From: Paenibacillus sp.
Lineage (GTDB): Bacteria; Bacillota; Bacilli; Paenibacillales; Paenibacillaceae
Direction: 5' to 3'
Assembly: GCA_029256665.1 (NCBI GenBank)
Contig: JAQSXN010000207.1
Coordinates: forward strand, 1 to 7,003
Length of the DNA: 7,003 nt
Shown here piece by piece: positions 1-4,866 of this stretch. Position 1 is the stretch's first letter, and each line of letters begins with the position of its first letter. A program made the translations under genes and the position numbers. The notes beneath the pieces were generated by a model, which worked only from the letters and a program-made list of their open reading frames with translations, made no database searches and was not told the origin of the DNA.

Positions 1-360
1 ATGGTAGATGTACTCCCAATCACGCTCTTCGGCCGGCTGCTTGCCGCGATATTTGATGTTCGCCAGCATATTGATCGTTTCCTCGTTCAGCATGGCCTTC
101 TCGGCGAACGAGCGCAAGCTCTCGGGAACGACCGGGCCGGCATTCTCCTCCGAGCGAACCGTCGACTTCCCCATCAAATCGGCCATCGTAACATCGAGCG
201 CATTGGAAATACTGTATAAAAGCTCCGCGGATATTTTTTTGTTCGGCGTATTCTCGATCTGCGACAAATACGGCTTGGATACGCCGGATTCCTGCGCAAG
301 CCGCGAGAGCGTCCAGCCCTTGGACTCTCGGTATTGTTTGATTTTTTCGCCTATATGCAT
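1..360 (-). CDS. XRE-family helix-turn-helix transcriptional regulator (partial, C-terminus beyond left edge)
   Basis: A DNA-binding regulator with an N-terminal Cro/C1-type HTH. It reads leftwards from ATG at 360 and stays open for 120 codons to the edge, so the C-terminus is missing. The start follows an AGGTGGGG Shine-Dalgarno with a 7-nt gap. Residues 1-61 form the HTH domain (MHIGEKIKQYRESKGWTLSR onward), with the recognition region near SGVSKPYLSQIE (residues 25-36). A linker follows, then a tail ending KYRGKQPAEERDWEYIYH. From memory, this tail resembles short XRE regulators encoded next to ImmA/IrrE metallopeptidases; such a partner would lie outside the window, so the link is only a suggestion. 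The gene is divergent from the BtrH-like gene, with palindromes between them, which suggests autoregulation plus control of that neighbour. No inducer-binding domain is visible in the part present. Confidence 0.9.
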   Translation of the reverse strand, partial: MHIGEKIKQYRESKGWTLSRLAQESGVSKPYLSQIENTPNKKISAELLYSISNALDVTMADLMGKSTVRSEENAGPVVPESLRSFAEKAMLNEETINMLANIKYRGKQPAEERDWEYIYH

Positions 361-385
361 CCTGATTCCCCACCTTTATTTGTCC

Positions 386-409
386 ATACTAACAAATTAC
401 CGTTTGCAA
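386..409 (-). promoter_or_regulatory. Possible promoter of the XRE gene
   Basis: On the minus strand, TTGCAA (409-404) is followed after 18 nt by TAGTAT (391-386), a weak match to sigma-A -35/-10 boxes, about 26 nt upstream of the ATG at 360. The -35 lies inside the 402-417 palindrome, so a protein bound there would block it. A second TTGCAA (415-410) could serve instead with a longer spacer. The placement is tentative. Confidence 0.3.
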
Positions 410-417
410 TTGCAAAC
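402..417. promoter_or_regulatory. Operator-like perfect palindrome O1
   Basis: GTTTGCAATTGCAAAC is a perfect 16-bp palindrome. It overlaps the proposed -35 boxes of both divergent promoters. A further GTTTGC half-site at 421-426 forms an everted pair with the GCAAAC arm (412-417), 3 bp apart. The same GTTTG-N6-CAAAC arrangement recurs 50 bp downstream. The natural candidate for the binding protein is the adjacent XRE regulator; this is inferred from position only. Confidence 0.6.
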
Positions 418-432
418 AATGTTTGCTATTGT
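404..432 (+). promoter_or_regulatory. Probable promoter of the BtrH-like gene
   Basis: TTGCAA (404-409), a 17-nt spacer, then TATTGT (427-432) preceded by TGC, which gives an extended -10 (TGnTAT). Transcription would start near 439, leaving a leader of about 43 nt. Palindrome O1 covers the -35 and the second palindrome (452-467) lies inside the leader, an arrangement that suits repression. Confidence 0.5.
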
Positions 433-451
433 GTTGTACATCTCGATAAGT

Positions 452-467
452 GTTTGCAACAACAAAC
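452..467. promoter_or_regulatory. Operator-like inverted repeat O2
   Basis: GTTTG-CAACAA-CAAAC has the same 5-bp arms and the same 6-bp gap as O1, and its centre (459.5) is exactly 50 bp from the centre of O1 (409.5). With the flanking bases the arms become TGTTTG/CAAACA (451-468). It ends directly at the Shine-Dalgarno of the BtrH-like gene (AAGGAG, 468-473). A separation of about five helical turns would put two bound proteins on one DNA face. Confidence 0.55.
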
Positions 468-481
468 AAGGAGCGATTCGA

Positions 482-1702
482 ATGGATCATTTTCAGCCCT
501 CCGCGGGGTTTCATAACGATACGAATACGGCTTTGCAGGTGATCCGAAGCTACGTGGCGGCGGAAGACGCCGATCTCCTCACGGAAGAGCTTCTGCTTGG
601 CATCGGGGGCGGCATCGGTTACGGGTACTTTACCTTTTATTACGAGCAAGAGGATTTTACGAACTTCCATCTGGGCACCCGCGCGATCTGGGAGGACAGC
701 GCCGCCTTTATCGGCGGCATCTTCTCGTCGCTCGAACTTACGCTTGAGATCAAGCAAACGAAGGAGCGCCGCGCCGCGTTCGAGAAACTGGCCGGTCACA
801 TCGAGAAGGGCATACCGGTCATGCTGCCCGTGCATCATGGACTATTCGAGGGCGAAGGGATGACGGAGAGCGGCTTCCAGACGTATTGCGCCGTCTATGA
901 ATTGGATAAACAGCGAGGCGTTGCACGCCTGGCGCATCGGTTCGCGGGAGGCGTGGAGGTGACGCTCGAGGACTTGATAAACGGACGGAGCAACATGTCC
1001 ACGCAGAAGCTTCGAAACCAGTCGTTGCATGTGAAGGGGCTTGAGGCGGGGCCAAACTACAGAGTCTCTCCGGAAATGATCGCGCAGGCGTCGCGCCAAG
1101 GCATCGAACGCTGCATCGCAAGCGCCAACAATCCGAGAATGAACAACTTCGGCATCAGCGCGCTCGACAAGTGGGCCGAGCGGATCAAGTCGAAGGACAA
1201 GCAGAGCTGGATGGCGCTGTTCGGGCGGCAGCGGCATTGGACCAAGACGTTGCACTCCACGGTCCAGCACATCGTGCGCAATACGGACGGGTGCGCGTTC
1301 CGACTAGCATACGCATCCTTCTTGCGGCGCATGGGCGAGCAGATCGGAGAAGAGGCGCTGCACGAAGCCGCCGCCCGGTTCGAAGCCTCCGGCGCGCTCT
1401 GGCGGTCGTTGGCGGAGCATGCGCTGCCGGACGAGGTCGCGGGAGCGGCCGCGCTTCGCGTCCACATGACGGAGACGGAGCGATTGGCTCGCTCGGGCGA
1501 GCTCGATTTCCCTGCCTACGTACGCCGTCTCAAAGAATCGAGAGGACTGAAGGAGGCCTTCCAGCAATCGGAGGAATGGCCGATCGAACGCAAACGCGAA
1601 CATGCGGAAGGCATGATCCCGCTTCTTGCGGGAATCAAGGAACACGAAAGCTCGGCGTTGTTGCTATTGGAGCGGAGCTTGCAATCGAAGAGGTGGGGAT
1701 AG
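482..1702 (+). CDS. BtrH_N / DUF4872 domain protein, degenerate at the predicted nucleophile
   Basis: A cytoplasmic 406-aa protein. ATG at 482 is chosen because AAGGAG (468-473) lies 8 nt upstream; the open frame extends further 5' but there it is antisense to the XRE gene. Residues 5-150 fit the BtrH_N fold (GFHNDTNTAL at 9-18, GIGGGIGYGYF at 40-50, IPVMLPVHH ending at 119). The second half fits DUF4872 (TDGCAFRLAYASFL at 268-281, then SGALWRSLAEHA). BtrH, the founding member, is the acyltransferase that moves the AHBA side chain from carrier protein to ribostamycin in butirosin synthesis; most relatives have no known substrate. Members usually carry HC near the N-terminus and a later His-Phe/Tyr. 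Here the first motif reads HND, the first Cys of the protein is residue 136, and the later motif reads FQTYCAVYELD. The protein may therefore be non-catalytic, for example a sensor or binding protein. No antibiotic cluster or carrier protein adjoins it. The family call is good; the function is unknown. Confidence 0.8.
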   Translation: MDHFQPSAGFHNDTNTALQVIRSYVAAEDADLLTEELLLGIGGGIGYGYFTFYYEQEDFTNFHLGTRAIWEDSAAFIGGIFSSLELTLEIKQTKERRAAFEKLAGHIEKGIPVMLPVHHGLFEGEGMTESGFQTYCAVYELDKQRGVARLAHRFAGGVEVTLEDLINGRSNMSTQKLRNQSLHVKGLEAGPNYRVSPEMIAQASRQGIERCIASANNPRMNNFGISALDKWAERIKSKDKQSWMALFGRQRHWTKTLHSTVQHIVRNTDGCAFRLAYASFLRRMGEQIGEEALHEAAARFEASGALWRSLAEHALPDEVAGAAALRVHMTETERLARSGELDFPAYVRRLKESRGLKEAFQQSEEWPIERKREHAEGMIPLLAGIKEHESSALLLLERSLQSKRWG

Positions 1703-1757
1703 CGGAATGAGCGTGTTGTTGTGACTCTAACGCAGACTGCATCCGGCATCAAACCTC

Positions 1758-1790
1758 TAACGGTTGCCACGAGGCTGTCGATTTAATGTG
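1758..1790 (+). repeat. Left outer arm of the palindromic element
   Basis: Begins TAACGGTTGCCACGAGGCTG. Its reverse complement is found at 2034-2066 with 30 of 33 positions identical; it differs at unit positions 11, 27 and 29. This is the best-conserved pair in the element and acts like a terminal inverted repeat. Confidence 0.75.
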
Positions 1791-1819
1791 CAACTAGGCT
1801 GAAACGTTCTGGGTTTTGC

Positions 1820-1841
1820 TAACGGACCGCAGAGTCACTAT
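1820..1841 (+). repeat. Inner repeat unit, left arm, copy 1
   Basis: TAACGGACCGCAGAGTCACT followed by AT. It shares the invariant TAACGGAC head and the C-N-Y-TAT block with the units at 1870, 1952 (minus) and 2002 (minus). The next unit starts exactly 50 bp further on. Confidence 0.6.
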
Positions 1842-1869
1842 AGTCGGCTTTTCCACGATATTGATAATC

Positions 1870-1891
1870 TAACGGACTGATATGCCGTTAT
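1870..1891 (+). repeat. Inner repeat unit, left arm, copy 2
   Basis: TAACGGACTGATATGCCGTT followed by AT. It matches its mirror unit (minus strand, 1952-1931) at 19 of 22 positions, so the pair could form a stem if the region is transcribed or extruded. Confidence 0.65.
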
Positions 1892-1930
1892 ACGGTGCAT
1901 TACCGTCGGTTTCATGCGGTTTTGGCGTCA

Positions 1931-1952
1931 ATAAGGGCATCTCGGTCCGTTA
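1931..1952 (-). repeat. Inner repeat unit, right arm, copy 2
   Basis: Read on the minus strand: TAACGGACCGAGATGCCCTT, then AT. It mirrors the unit at 1870-1891 across the axis near 1911. Confidence 0.65.
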
Positions 1953-1980
1953 CAAAGCGAGCTGGCCTCATTTTCGCGAA

Positions 1981-2002
1981 ATAGCGATCTTGGAGTCCGT
2001 TA
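1981..2002 (-). repeat. Inner repeat unit, right arm, copy 1
   Basis: Read on the minus strand: TAACGGACTCCAAGATCGCT, then AT. It lies exactly 50 bp from the neighbouring right-arm unit and mirrors 1820-1841, with weaker identity beyond the TAACGGAC head. Confidence 0.55.
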
Positions 2003-2033
2003 CGAACAGCTTTTGATTCAAATGTGCTCTGTC

Positions 2034-2066
2034 CACAATGAATCGACAGCCTCGTCGCAACCGTTA
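2034..2066 (-). repeat. Right outer arm of the palindromic element
   Basis: Read on the minus strand it begins TAACGGTTGCGACGAGGCTG and pairs with 1758-1790 at 30 of 33 positions. It lies about 93 bp beyond the stop codon of the LacI-type gene, so readthrough from that gene would copy it. Confidence 0.75.
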
Positions 2067-2158
2067 GATTCTGCTGCTCGGGTTTGGCGGCGGGCTCTAT
2101 CGGGTCGTGATGCAGCAGCACACCTACCCAGGCGGCAGGCACGGCGACGGGCCGCACC

Positions 2159-3184
2159 TTACCCATTGAGGCGAATCGCCGTTCCCCCCTCGTAAAACGG
2201 ACCCGCAATGCGGATATGCTCCCACGGCTCGCTCCCATTGGCAAGACGCCACAGCAGCTTGTCCGCCGCCCTGTAGCCGGTCTCGCCGATGAGCAAGAGC
2301 GGCCGGCTCAGCTCCGGCACCGCAGGCACGGGACCGTTGGCGAGCCCGATGACCGACAGCTGCTCCGGCACGCGGCGCCCTAGCTCGGACAACGCGCCGA
2401 ACAGCTTCTCGATGTCCTCGTCTATACCGGCGATCAAGGCGGTCGGGCGCTCGTCCGCCAGCTTGTCCCGCAAAGCCGCCGCATCCCACTCTCCGGTCAG
2501 TTGGGCGGCCAAGCCGCACTCCAGCCCATGCTCCCCCATCATCTCCTGGAACGCCTGCCAACGCCGGACGAAACCTCGCTGGCTATGGATATCCCCCACG
2601 TACATGATGCGCTTATGTCCCAGCCGAACCAGACGGTCGACAGCCATGCAGACCGCTTCGTACACATCCCATATCACGCTGTCGAGCCTCGACAGCGCTT
2701 TGGGATAGTTGATGAGCACCTTGGGCGGCGGCAGCGCGAGCAGCTTGCGCTCCATCGTGTCCGACATGAGACGAGGCGCGATAAACAAGCCGTCCGCCGA
2801 CGGCAAGCCGTGCTCCTCCAGCCAGGCTTCGAAGTCACGGTCGGACAAGTCGGCGTCCAGCGTATGGCGCTCCAACCGATGGTCGAGCAGCCCCAGCCGT
2901 TGCCGCAGCCCTTCGGCCAGCGCCCTGTTGTAATTGGTCGACTCGCGGGATTGGATCAGCGCGAACCGCAGCTGGAAGGTCGGATACGGCGCGATGCCTC
3001 GGCTCGCCAGCTCCCTCGCCTGCGCCACCGTCAAGTATCCCCGCATGTACGCCGTGCGCGCGATCCTCGCGCGCGTCTCCTCCGACATGCCGGGTTTGCC
3101 GCCTAGCGCCTTCGATATCGTCTGTATGGATAAGCCGAGCTCCGCCGACAAGTCGTGAAGCGTAACCGATTTGCGAGATCCCAA
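2159..3184 (-). CDS. LacI-family transcriptional regulator
   Basis: A 341-aa one-component regulator, the usual length for LacI/GalR proteins. The N-terminal HTH (residues 8-27, TLHDLSAELGLSIQTISKAL) is typical of the family. The hinge is unusual: where many members have PNxxARxL, this one has LTVAQARELASRG (51-63). From about residue 72 a periplasmic-binding-protein-like sensor domain follows, with WDVYEAVCMAVDRL (172-185) and GHKRIMYVGD (189-198), a well-conserved stretch where these proteins close around a small ligand, often a sugar. The start is TTG: GGAGGG lies 7 nt upstream and the HTH begins directly after it, while the nearby ATG at 3191 is in another frame. The gene is divergent from the FAD oxidoreductase across 139 bp rich in inverted repeats, so that oxidoreductase and lacI itself are the likely targets. 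The ligand cannot be read from the sequence. Confidence 0.93.
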   Translation of the reverse strand: MGSRKSVTLHDLSAELGLSIQTISKALGGKPGMSEETRARIARTAYMRGYLTVAQARELASRGIAPYPTFQLRFALIQSRESTNYNRALAEGLRQRLGLLDHRLERHTLDADLSDRDFEAWLEEHGLPSADGLFIAPRLMSDTMERKLLALPPPKVLINYPKALSRLDSVIWDVYEAVCMAVDRLVRLGHKRIMYVGDIHSQRGFVRRWQAFQEMMGEHGLECGLAAQLTGEWDAAALRDKLADERPTALIAGIDEDIEKLFGALSELGRRVPEQLSVIGLANGPVPAVPELSRPLLLIGETGYRAADKLLWRLANGSEPWEHIRIAGPFYEGGTAIRLNG

Positions 3185-3191
3185 AGGTCAT

Positions 3192-3197
3192 CCCTCC
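3192..3197 (-). promoter_or_regulatory. Ribosome binding site that fixes the TTG start of the LacI-type gene
   Basis: GGAGGG on the minus strand, 7 nt upstream of TTG at 3184. The only nearby ATG (3191) overlaps this spacer, is in the wrong frame, and would have almost no gap to the site. Confidence 0.65.
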
Positions 3198-3245
3198 GTC
3201 TCCTGACAGCCGCCGACTCGACGCGGCAGCAGCCTATTCCTCTCT

Positions 3246-3251
3246 ATTTTA
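3246..3251 (-). promoter_or_regulatory. Possible -10 box for the LacI-type gene
   Basis: TAAAAT on the minus strand, 62 nt upstream of the TTG start. No good -35 hexamer is found 16-18 nt upstream. The box overlaps the first TTTAAACTA repeat (3248-3256), so binding there would affect this promoter. Confidence 0.3.
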
Positions 3252-3306
3252 AACTAAATTTAAACTACTTTAGTAGTGCTCCTCTTTCTATAATGAGAGT
3301 AGTTTA
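3248..3306. promoter_or_regulatory. Cluster of operator-like half-sites in the lacI/oxidoreductase divergent region
   Basis: Several related elements overlap. TTTAAACTA occurs twice as a direct repeat (3248-3256 and 3259-3267), 11 bp apart, about one helical turn. ACTACT-TT-AGTAGT (3264-3277) is a 14-bp inverted repeat. The extended half-site TAAACTACT (3261-3269) recurs inverted as AGTAGTTTA (3298-3306), across the expected transcription start of the oxidoreductase. These are the best candidates for binding by the adjacent LacI-type regulator. Confidence 0.5.
3289..3294 (+). promoter_or_regulatory. -10 box of the FAD oxidoreductase gene
   Basis: A perfect TATAAT, 29 nt upstream of the ATG at 3324; transcription would start near 3301. 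At 17-nt spacing the -35 position (3266-3271) reads TACTTT, a poor match, and it lies inside the ACTACT-TT-AGTAGT palindrome. The promoter may be weak or activator-dependent. Confidence 0.6.
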
Positions 3307-3323
3307 CGGAGGAGGGGTCGGGA

Positions 3324-4691
3324 ATGAACAGAATGGATGCGGATATCGTGGTATGCGGCGGCGGGCCGGCGGGCATTAATGCGGCATTGGCGGCGGGAAG
3401 AAGCGGCGCGAAGACGGTGCTGATCGAACGGTACGGCTTCCTCGGCGGCATGTCGACGGCGGCGCTGGTATACCCATGGATGACGTTCCACACCGTGGAG
3501 GGCAAGCAGGTCATCGCGGGAACGGCGCAAGAAATCGTCGACCGCCTCATGGCGGAGAACGCTTCGCCGGGGCATGTGCGGGATACGGTCGGCTTCGTGC
3601 GTACGATTACCCCTTACGACCCTGAAGTCTACAAGGTGCTGATCGTCGACATGCTGCGCGAAGCCGGCGTGCAGGTGCTGCTTCACAGCCTGATGGACGA
3701 GGCCGTCGTGGAAGGCGACCGGATCGTCGCGGTCAAGCTCGCCACCAAATCCGGCAAATACGAAATAAAGGCGAAGCAGTTCGTCGATACGACGGGCGAC
3801 GCCGATCTGGCCTACCTCGCCGGCGTGCCTTGCCTGCAAGGACGCGACGGCGACAGCTTGACGCAGCCGATGACGATGAAATTCCGCATGCGCGGCGTCG
3901 ATCTCGCCAAGGTGAAGCGCTATATGCTCGAACATCCGGACGAGTTTTACAAGAAGACGCCGTTCGACGAGCTGGAGCAGTTGCCGCTCTCCGGCGTGCT
4001 GGGCTACTTCAAGCATTGGCAAGAAGCCGACCTGCCGATCAACCGCGACCAAGTATTGTTCTTCACCGGCCCGGGACCGGACGAGGTGCTCGTCAACACG
4101 ACCCGCGTGCAAGGACTGGATTCCACGAAGCTGGAGGATCTGACGGAGGGCGAGATCCAGGGAAGGAAGCAGGTCCGCTTGGTCGCGGACTTCATGACCC
4201 GCCATTTGCCGGGCTTCGAGAACGCGTCCATCTCCTCCGTCGGCACGCAGATCGGCGTTCGCGAATCCCGCAGAATCGACGGCCAATACGCGCTGCAAGT
4301 CGACGATGTCATCAGCGGGCGTTCGTTCGACGATTGTATCGCGCGCAGCGGCTACCCCATCGACATTCACGATCCGTCCGGCAAAGGCGTGCAGGCGGCT
4401 TGGGTGCAAGGAGACGGCGCCTACGATATCCCTTACCGCTGCCTTCTTCCGAAAGGCATCGCCAACTTGCTTACGGCTGGGCGCTGCATCTCGACGTCGC
4501 ATGAAGCGCTCGCGACGACGCGGCTTACGCCTAGTTGCATGGCGACGGGCCAAGCCGCCGGCACGGCCGCGGGCATGGCCGTCGCGCAGGGCGTGACGCC
4601 GGCCGAGCTGAACATCGCGCGGCTGCAGGAGCGTTTGATCCGCGACGGCGCGCTGCTCAGCAGCGCGCATAGCGTGGAGAACAATATGTAG
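3324..4691 (+). CDS. FAD-dependent oxidoreductase (FAD_oxidored family)
   Basis: A soluble 455-aa flavoprotein predicted to oxidise or reduce a small organic substrate with FAD. The N-terminal Rossmann motif is clear: DIVVCGGGPAG (7-17) with GxGxxG-type glycines, followed by an acidic residue after beta-2 (VLIER, Glu35) that would hold the ADP ribose, then GFLGGMS. A second FAD-contacting motif near the C-terminus reads LLTAGRCIS (Ala385-Gly386-Arg387), followed by GQAAGTAAGMA. No membrane segment or signal peptide is seen. The ATG at 3324 has GGAGG about 8 nt upstream. The gene is alone between the divergent LacI-type gene and a strong terminator, so it is probably a single-gene unit under that regulator, which hints at a catabolic, perhaps sugar-related, substrate. 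The family is certain enough; the substrate is unknown. It is not a recognisable thioredoxin reductase, succinate dehydrogenase or MnmG. Confidence 0.9.
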   Translation: MNRMDADIVVCGGGPAGINAALAAGRSGAKTVLIERYGFLGGMSTAALVYPWMTFHTVEGKQVIAGTAQEIVDRLMAENASPGHVRDTVGFVRTITPYDPEVYKVLIVDMLREAGVQVLLHSLMDEAVVEGDRIVAVKLATKSGKYEIKAKQFVDTTGDADLAYLAGVPCLQGRDGDSLTQPMTMKFRMRGVDLAKVKRYMLEHPDEFYKKTPFDELEQLPLSGVLGYFKHWQEADLPINRDQVLFFTGPGPDEVLVNTTRVQGLDSTKLEDLTEGEIQGRKQVRLVADFMTRHLPGFENASISSVGTQIGVRESRRIDGQYALQVDDVISGRSFDDCIARSGYPIDIHDPSGKGVQAAWVQGDGAYDIPYRCLLPKGIANLLTAGRCISTSHEALATTRLTPSCMATGQAAGTAAGMAVAQGVTPAELNIARLQERLIRDGALLSSAHSVENNM

Positions 4692-4707
4692 CTCTCGGCC
4701 AGGATCG

Positions 4708-4747
4708 AAGCCGTCTCGAAGCGAAATGCTTGGAGGCGGCTTTTCTT
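4708..4747 (+). terminator. Intrinsic terminator of the FAD oxidoreductase gene
   Basis: A stem of about 15 bp (4708-4722 with 4728-4742) has one G-G mismatch, one G-T wobble and a GAAAT loop, followed by TTTTCTT overlapping the end of the stem. It begins 16 nt after the stop codon, so it separates this gene from the peptidase gene. Confidence 0.85.
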
Positions 4748-4819
4748 GTGGAATGACCTGAGGAGCCGAACATCATCAGTCTAGCCACTCCGAACCTGCA
4801 CTTGATTATCGGATTGGGG

Positions 4820-4825
4820 TATAAT
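4820..4825 (+). promoter_or_regulatory. -10 box of the M3 peptidase gene
   Basis: A perfect TATAAT lies 41 nt upstream of the ATG at 4867. The only TTGA-like hexamer (TTGATT, 4802-4807) is 12 nt away, too close for a normal -35; the 17-nt position reads TGCACT. A promoter here is likely, since a terminator lies just upstream, but its -35 is poor. Confidence 0.5.
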
Positions 4826-4866
4826 GGATGAGTGTCTGAATCCTACGCGAAGGCGGTGCCGAGTTC

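Larger units (their letters stand above)
1758..2066. repeat. Imperfect long palindrome of TAACGG-headed units
   Basis: This is an inverted-repeat element of about 310 bp with its symmetry axis near position 1911. Three pairs of units mirror each other: 1758-1790 with 2034-2066 (30 of 33 bases identical), 1820-1841 with 1981-2002, and 1870-1891 with 1931-1952. Successive inner units start exactly 50 bp apart on each arm (1820 to 1870, and 2002 back to 1952); the outer steps are 62 and 64 bp. All four inner units begin TAACGGAC and share C-N-Y-TAT at unit positions 17-22. A further degenerate unit (TAACGCAGACTGCAT) begins at 1728. The element carries no gene, so it looks like a non-autonomous, miniature or REP-like intergenic repeat. 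No target-site duplication is clear. It may help end transcription from both convergent genes. Confidence 0.7.
1703..2158. other. Gene-free convergent intergenic region
   Basis: These 456 bp separate the 3' ends of two convergent genes (the BtrH-like gene and the LacI-type regulator). I see no convincing CDS: short open frames on both strands lack ribosome sites and recognisable domains. I also see no simple GC hairpin plus T-tract terminator for either gene. Most of the region is the palindromic repeat element described separately (1758-2066). Confidence 0.75.

Noticed and set aside
8..481. Upstream extension of the BtrH-like open frame by 158 codons
   Set aside because: It lies antisense to the XRE gene and crosses the divergent promoters. 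The ATG at 482 has a strong AAGGAG and begins exactly where family similarity starts.
1703..1760. Intrinsic terminator directly after the BtrH-like gene
   Set aside because: I found no GC-rich hairpin followed by a T-tract; any termination would have to use the palindromic element further on.
1820..2002. CRISPR-like array suggested by the 50-bp spacing
   Set aside because: Only about 8 bases are invariant, copies are inverted around a centre, there are too few units, and no cas gene is nearby.
1912..2244. 110-codon minus-strand open frame overlapping the end of the LacI-type gene
   Set aside because: It has no ribosome site, its start lies inside lacI in another frame, and half of it is repeat element.
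3182..3191. ATG at 3191 (minus) as the start of the LacI-type gene
   Set aside because: It is out of frame with the HTH and almost touches the GGAGGG site. TTG at 3184 is in frame and correctly spaced.
3288..4670. 460-codon open frame on the minus strand
   Set aside because: It is a GC-rich shadow of the FAD oxidoreductase: Arg/His/Ala-rich, no recognisable domain, and it runs across the divergent promoter.
4802..4825. TTGATT/TATAAT as a complete promoter of the M3 peptidase gene
   Set aside because: The spacer is only 12 nt, too short for sigma-A. Only the -10 box is reported.
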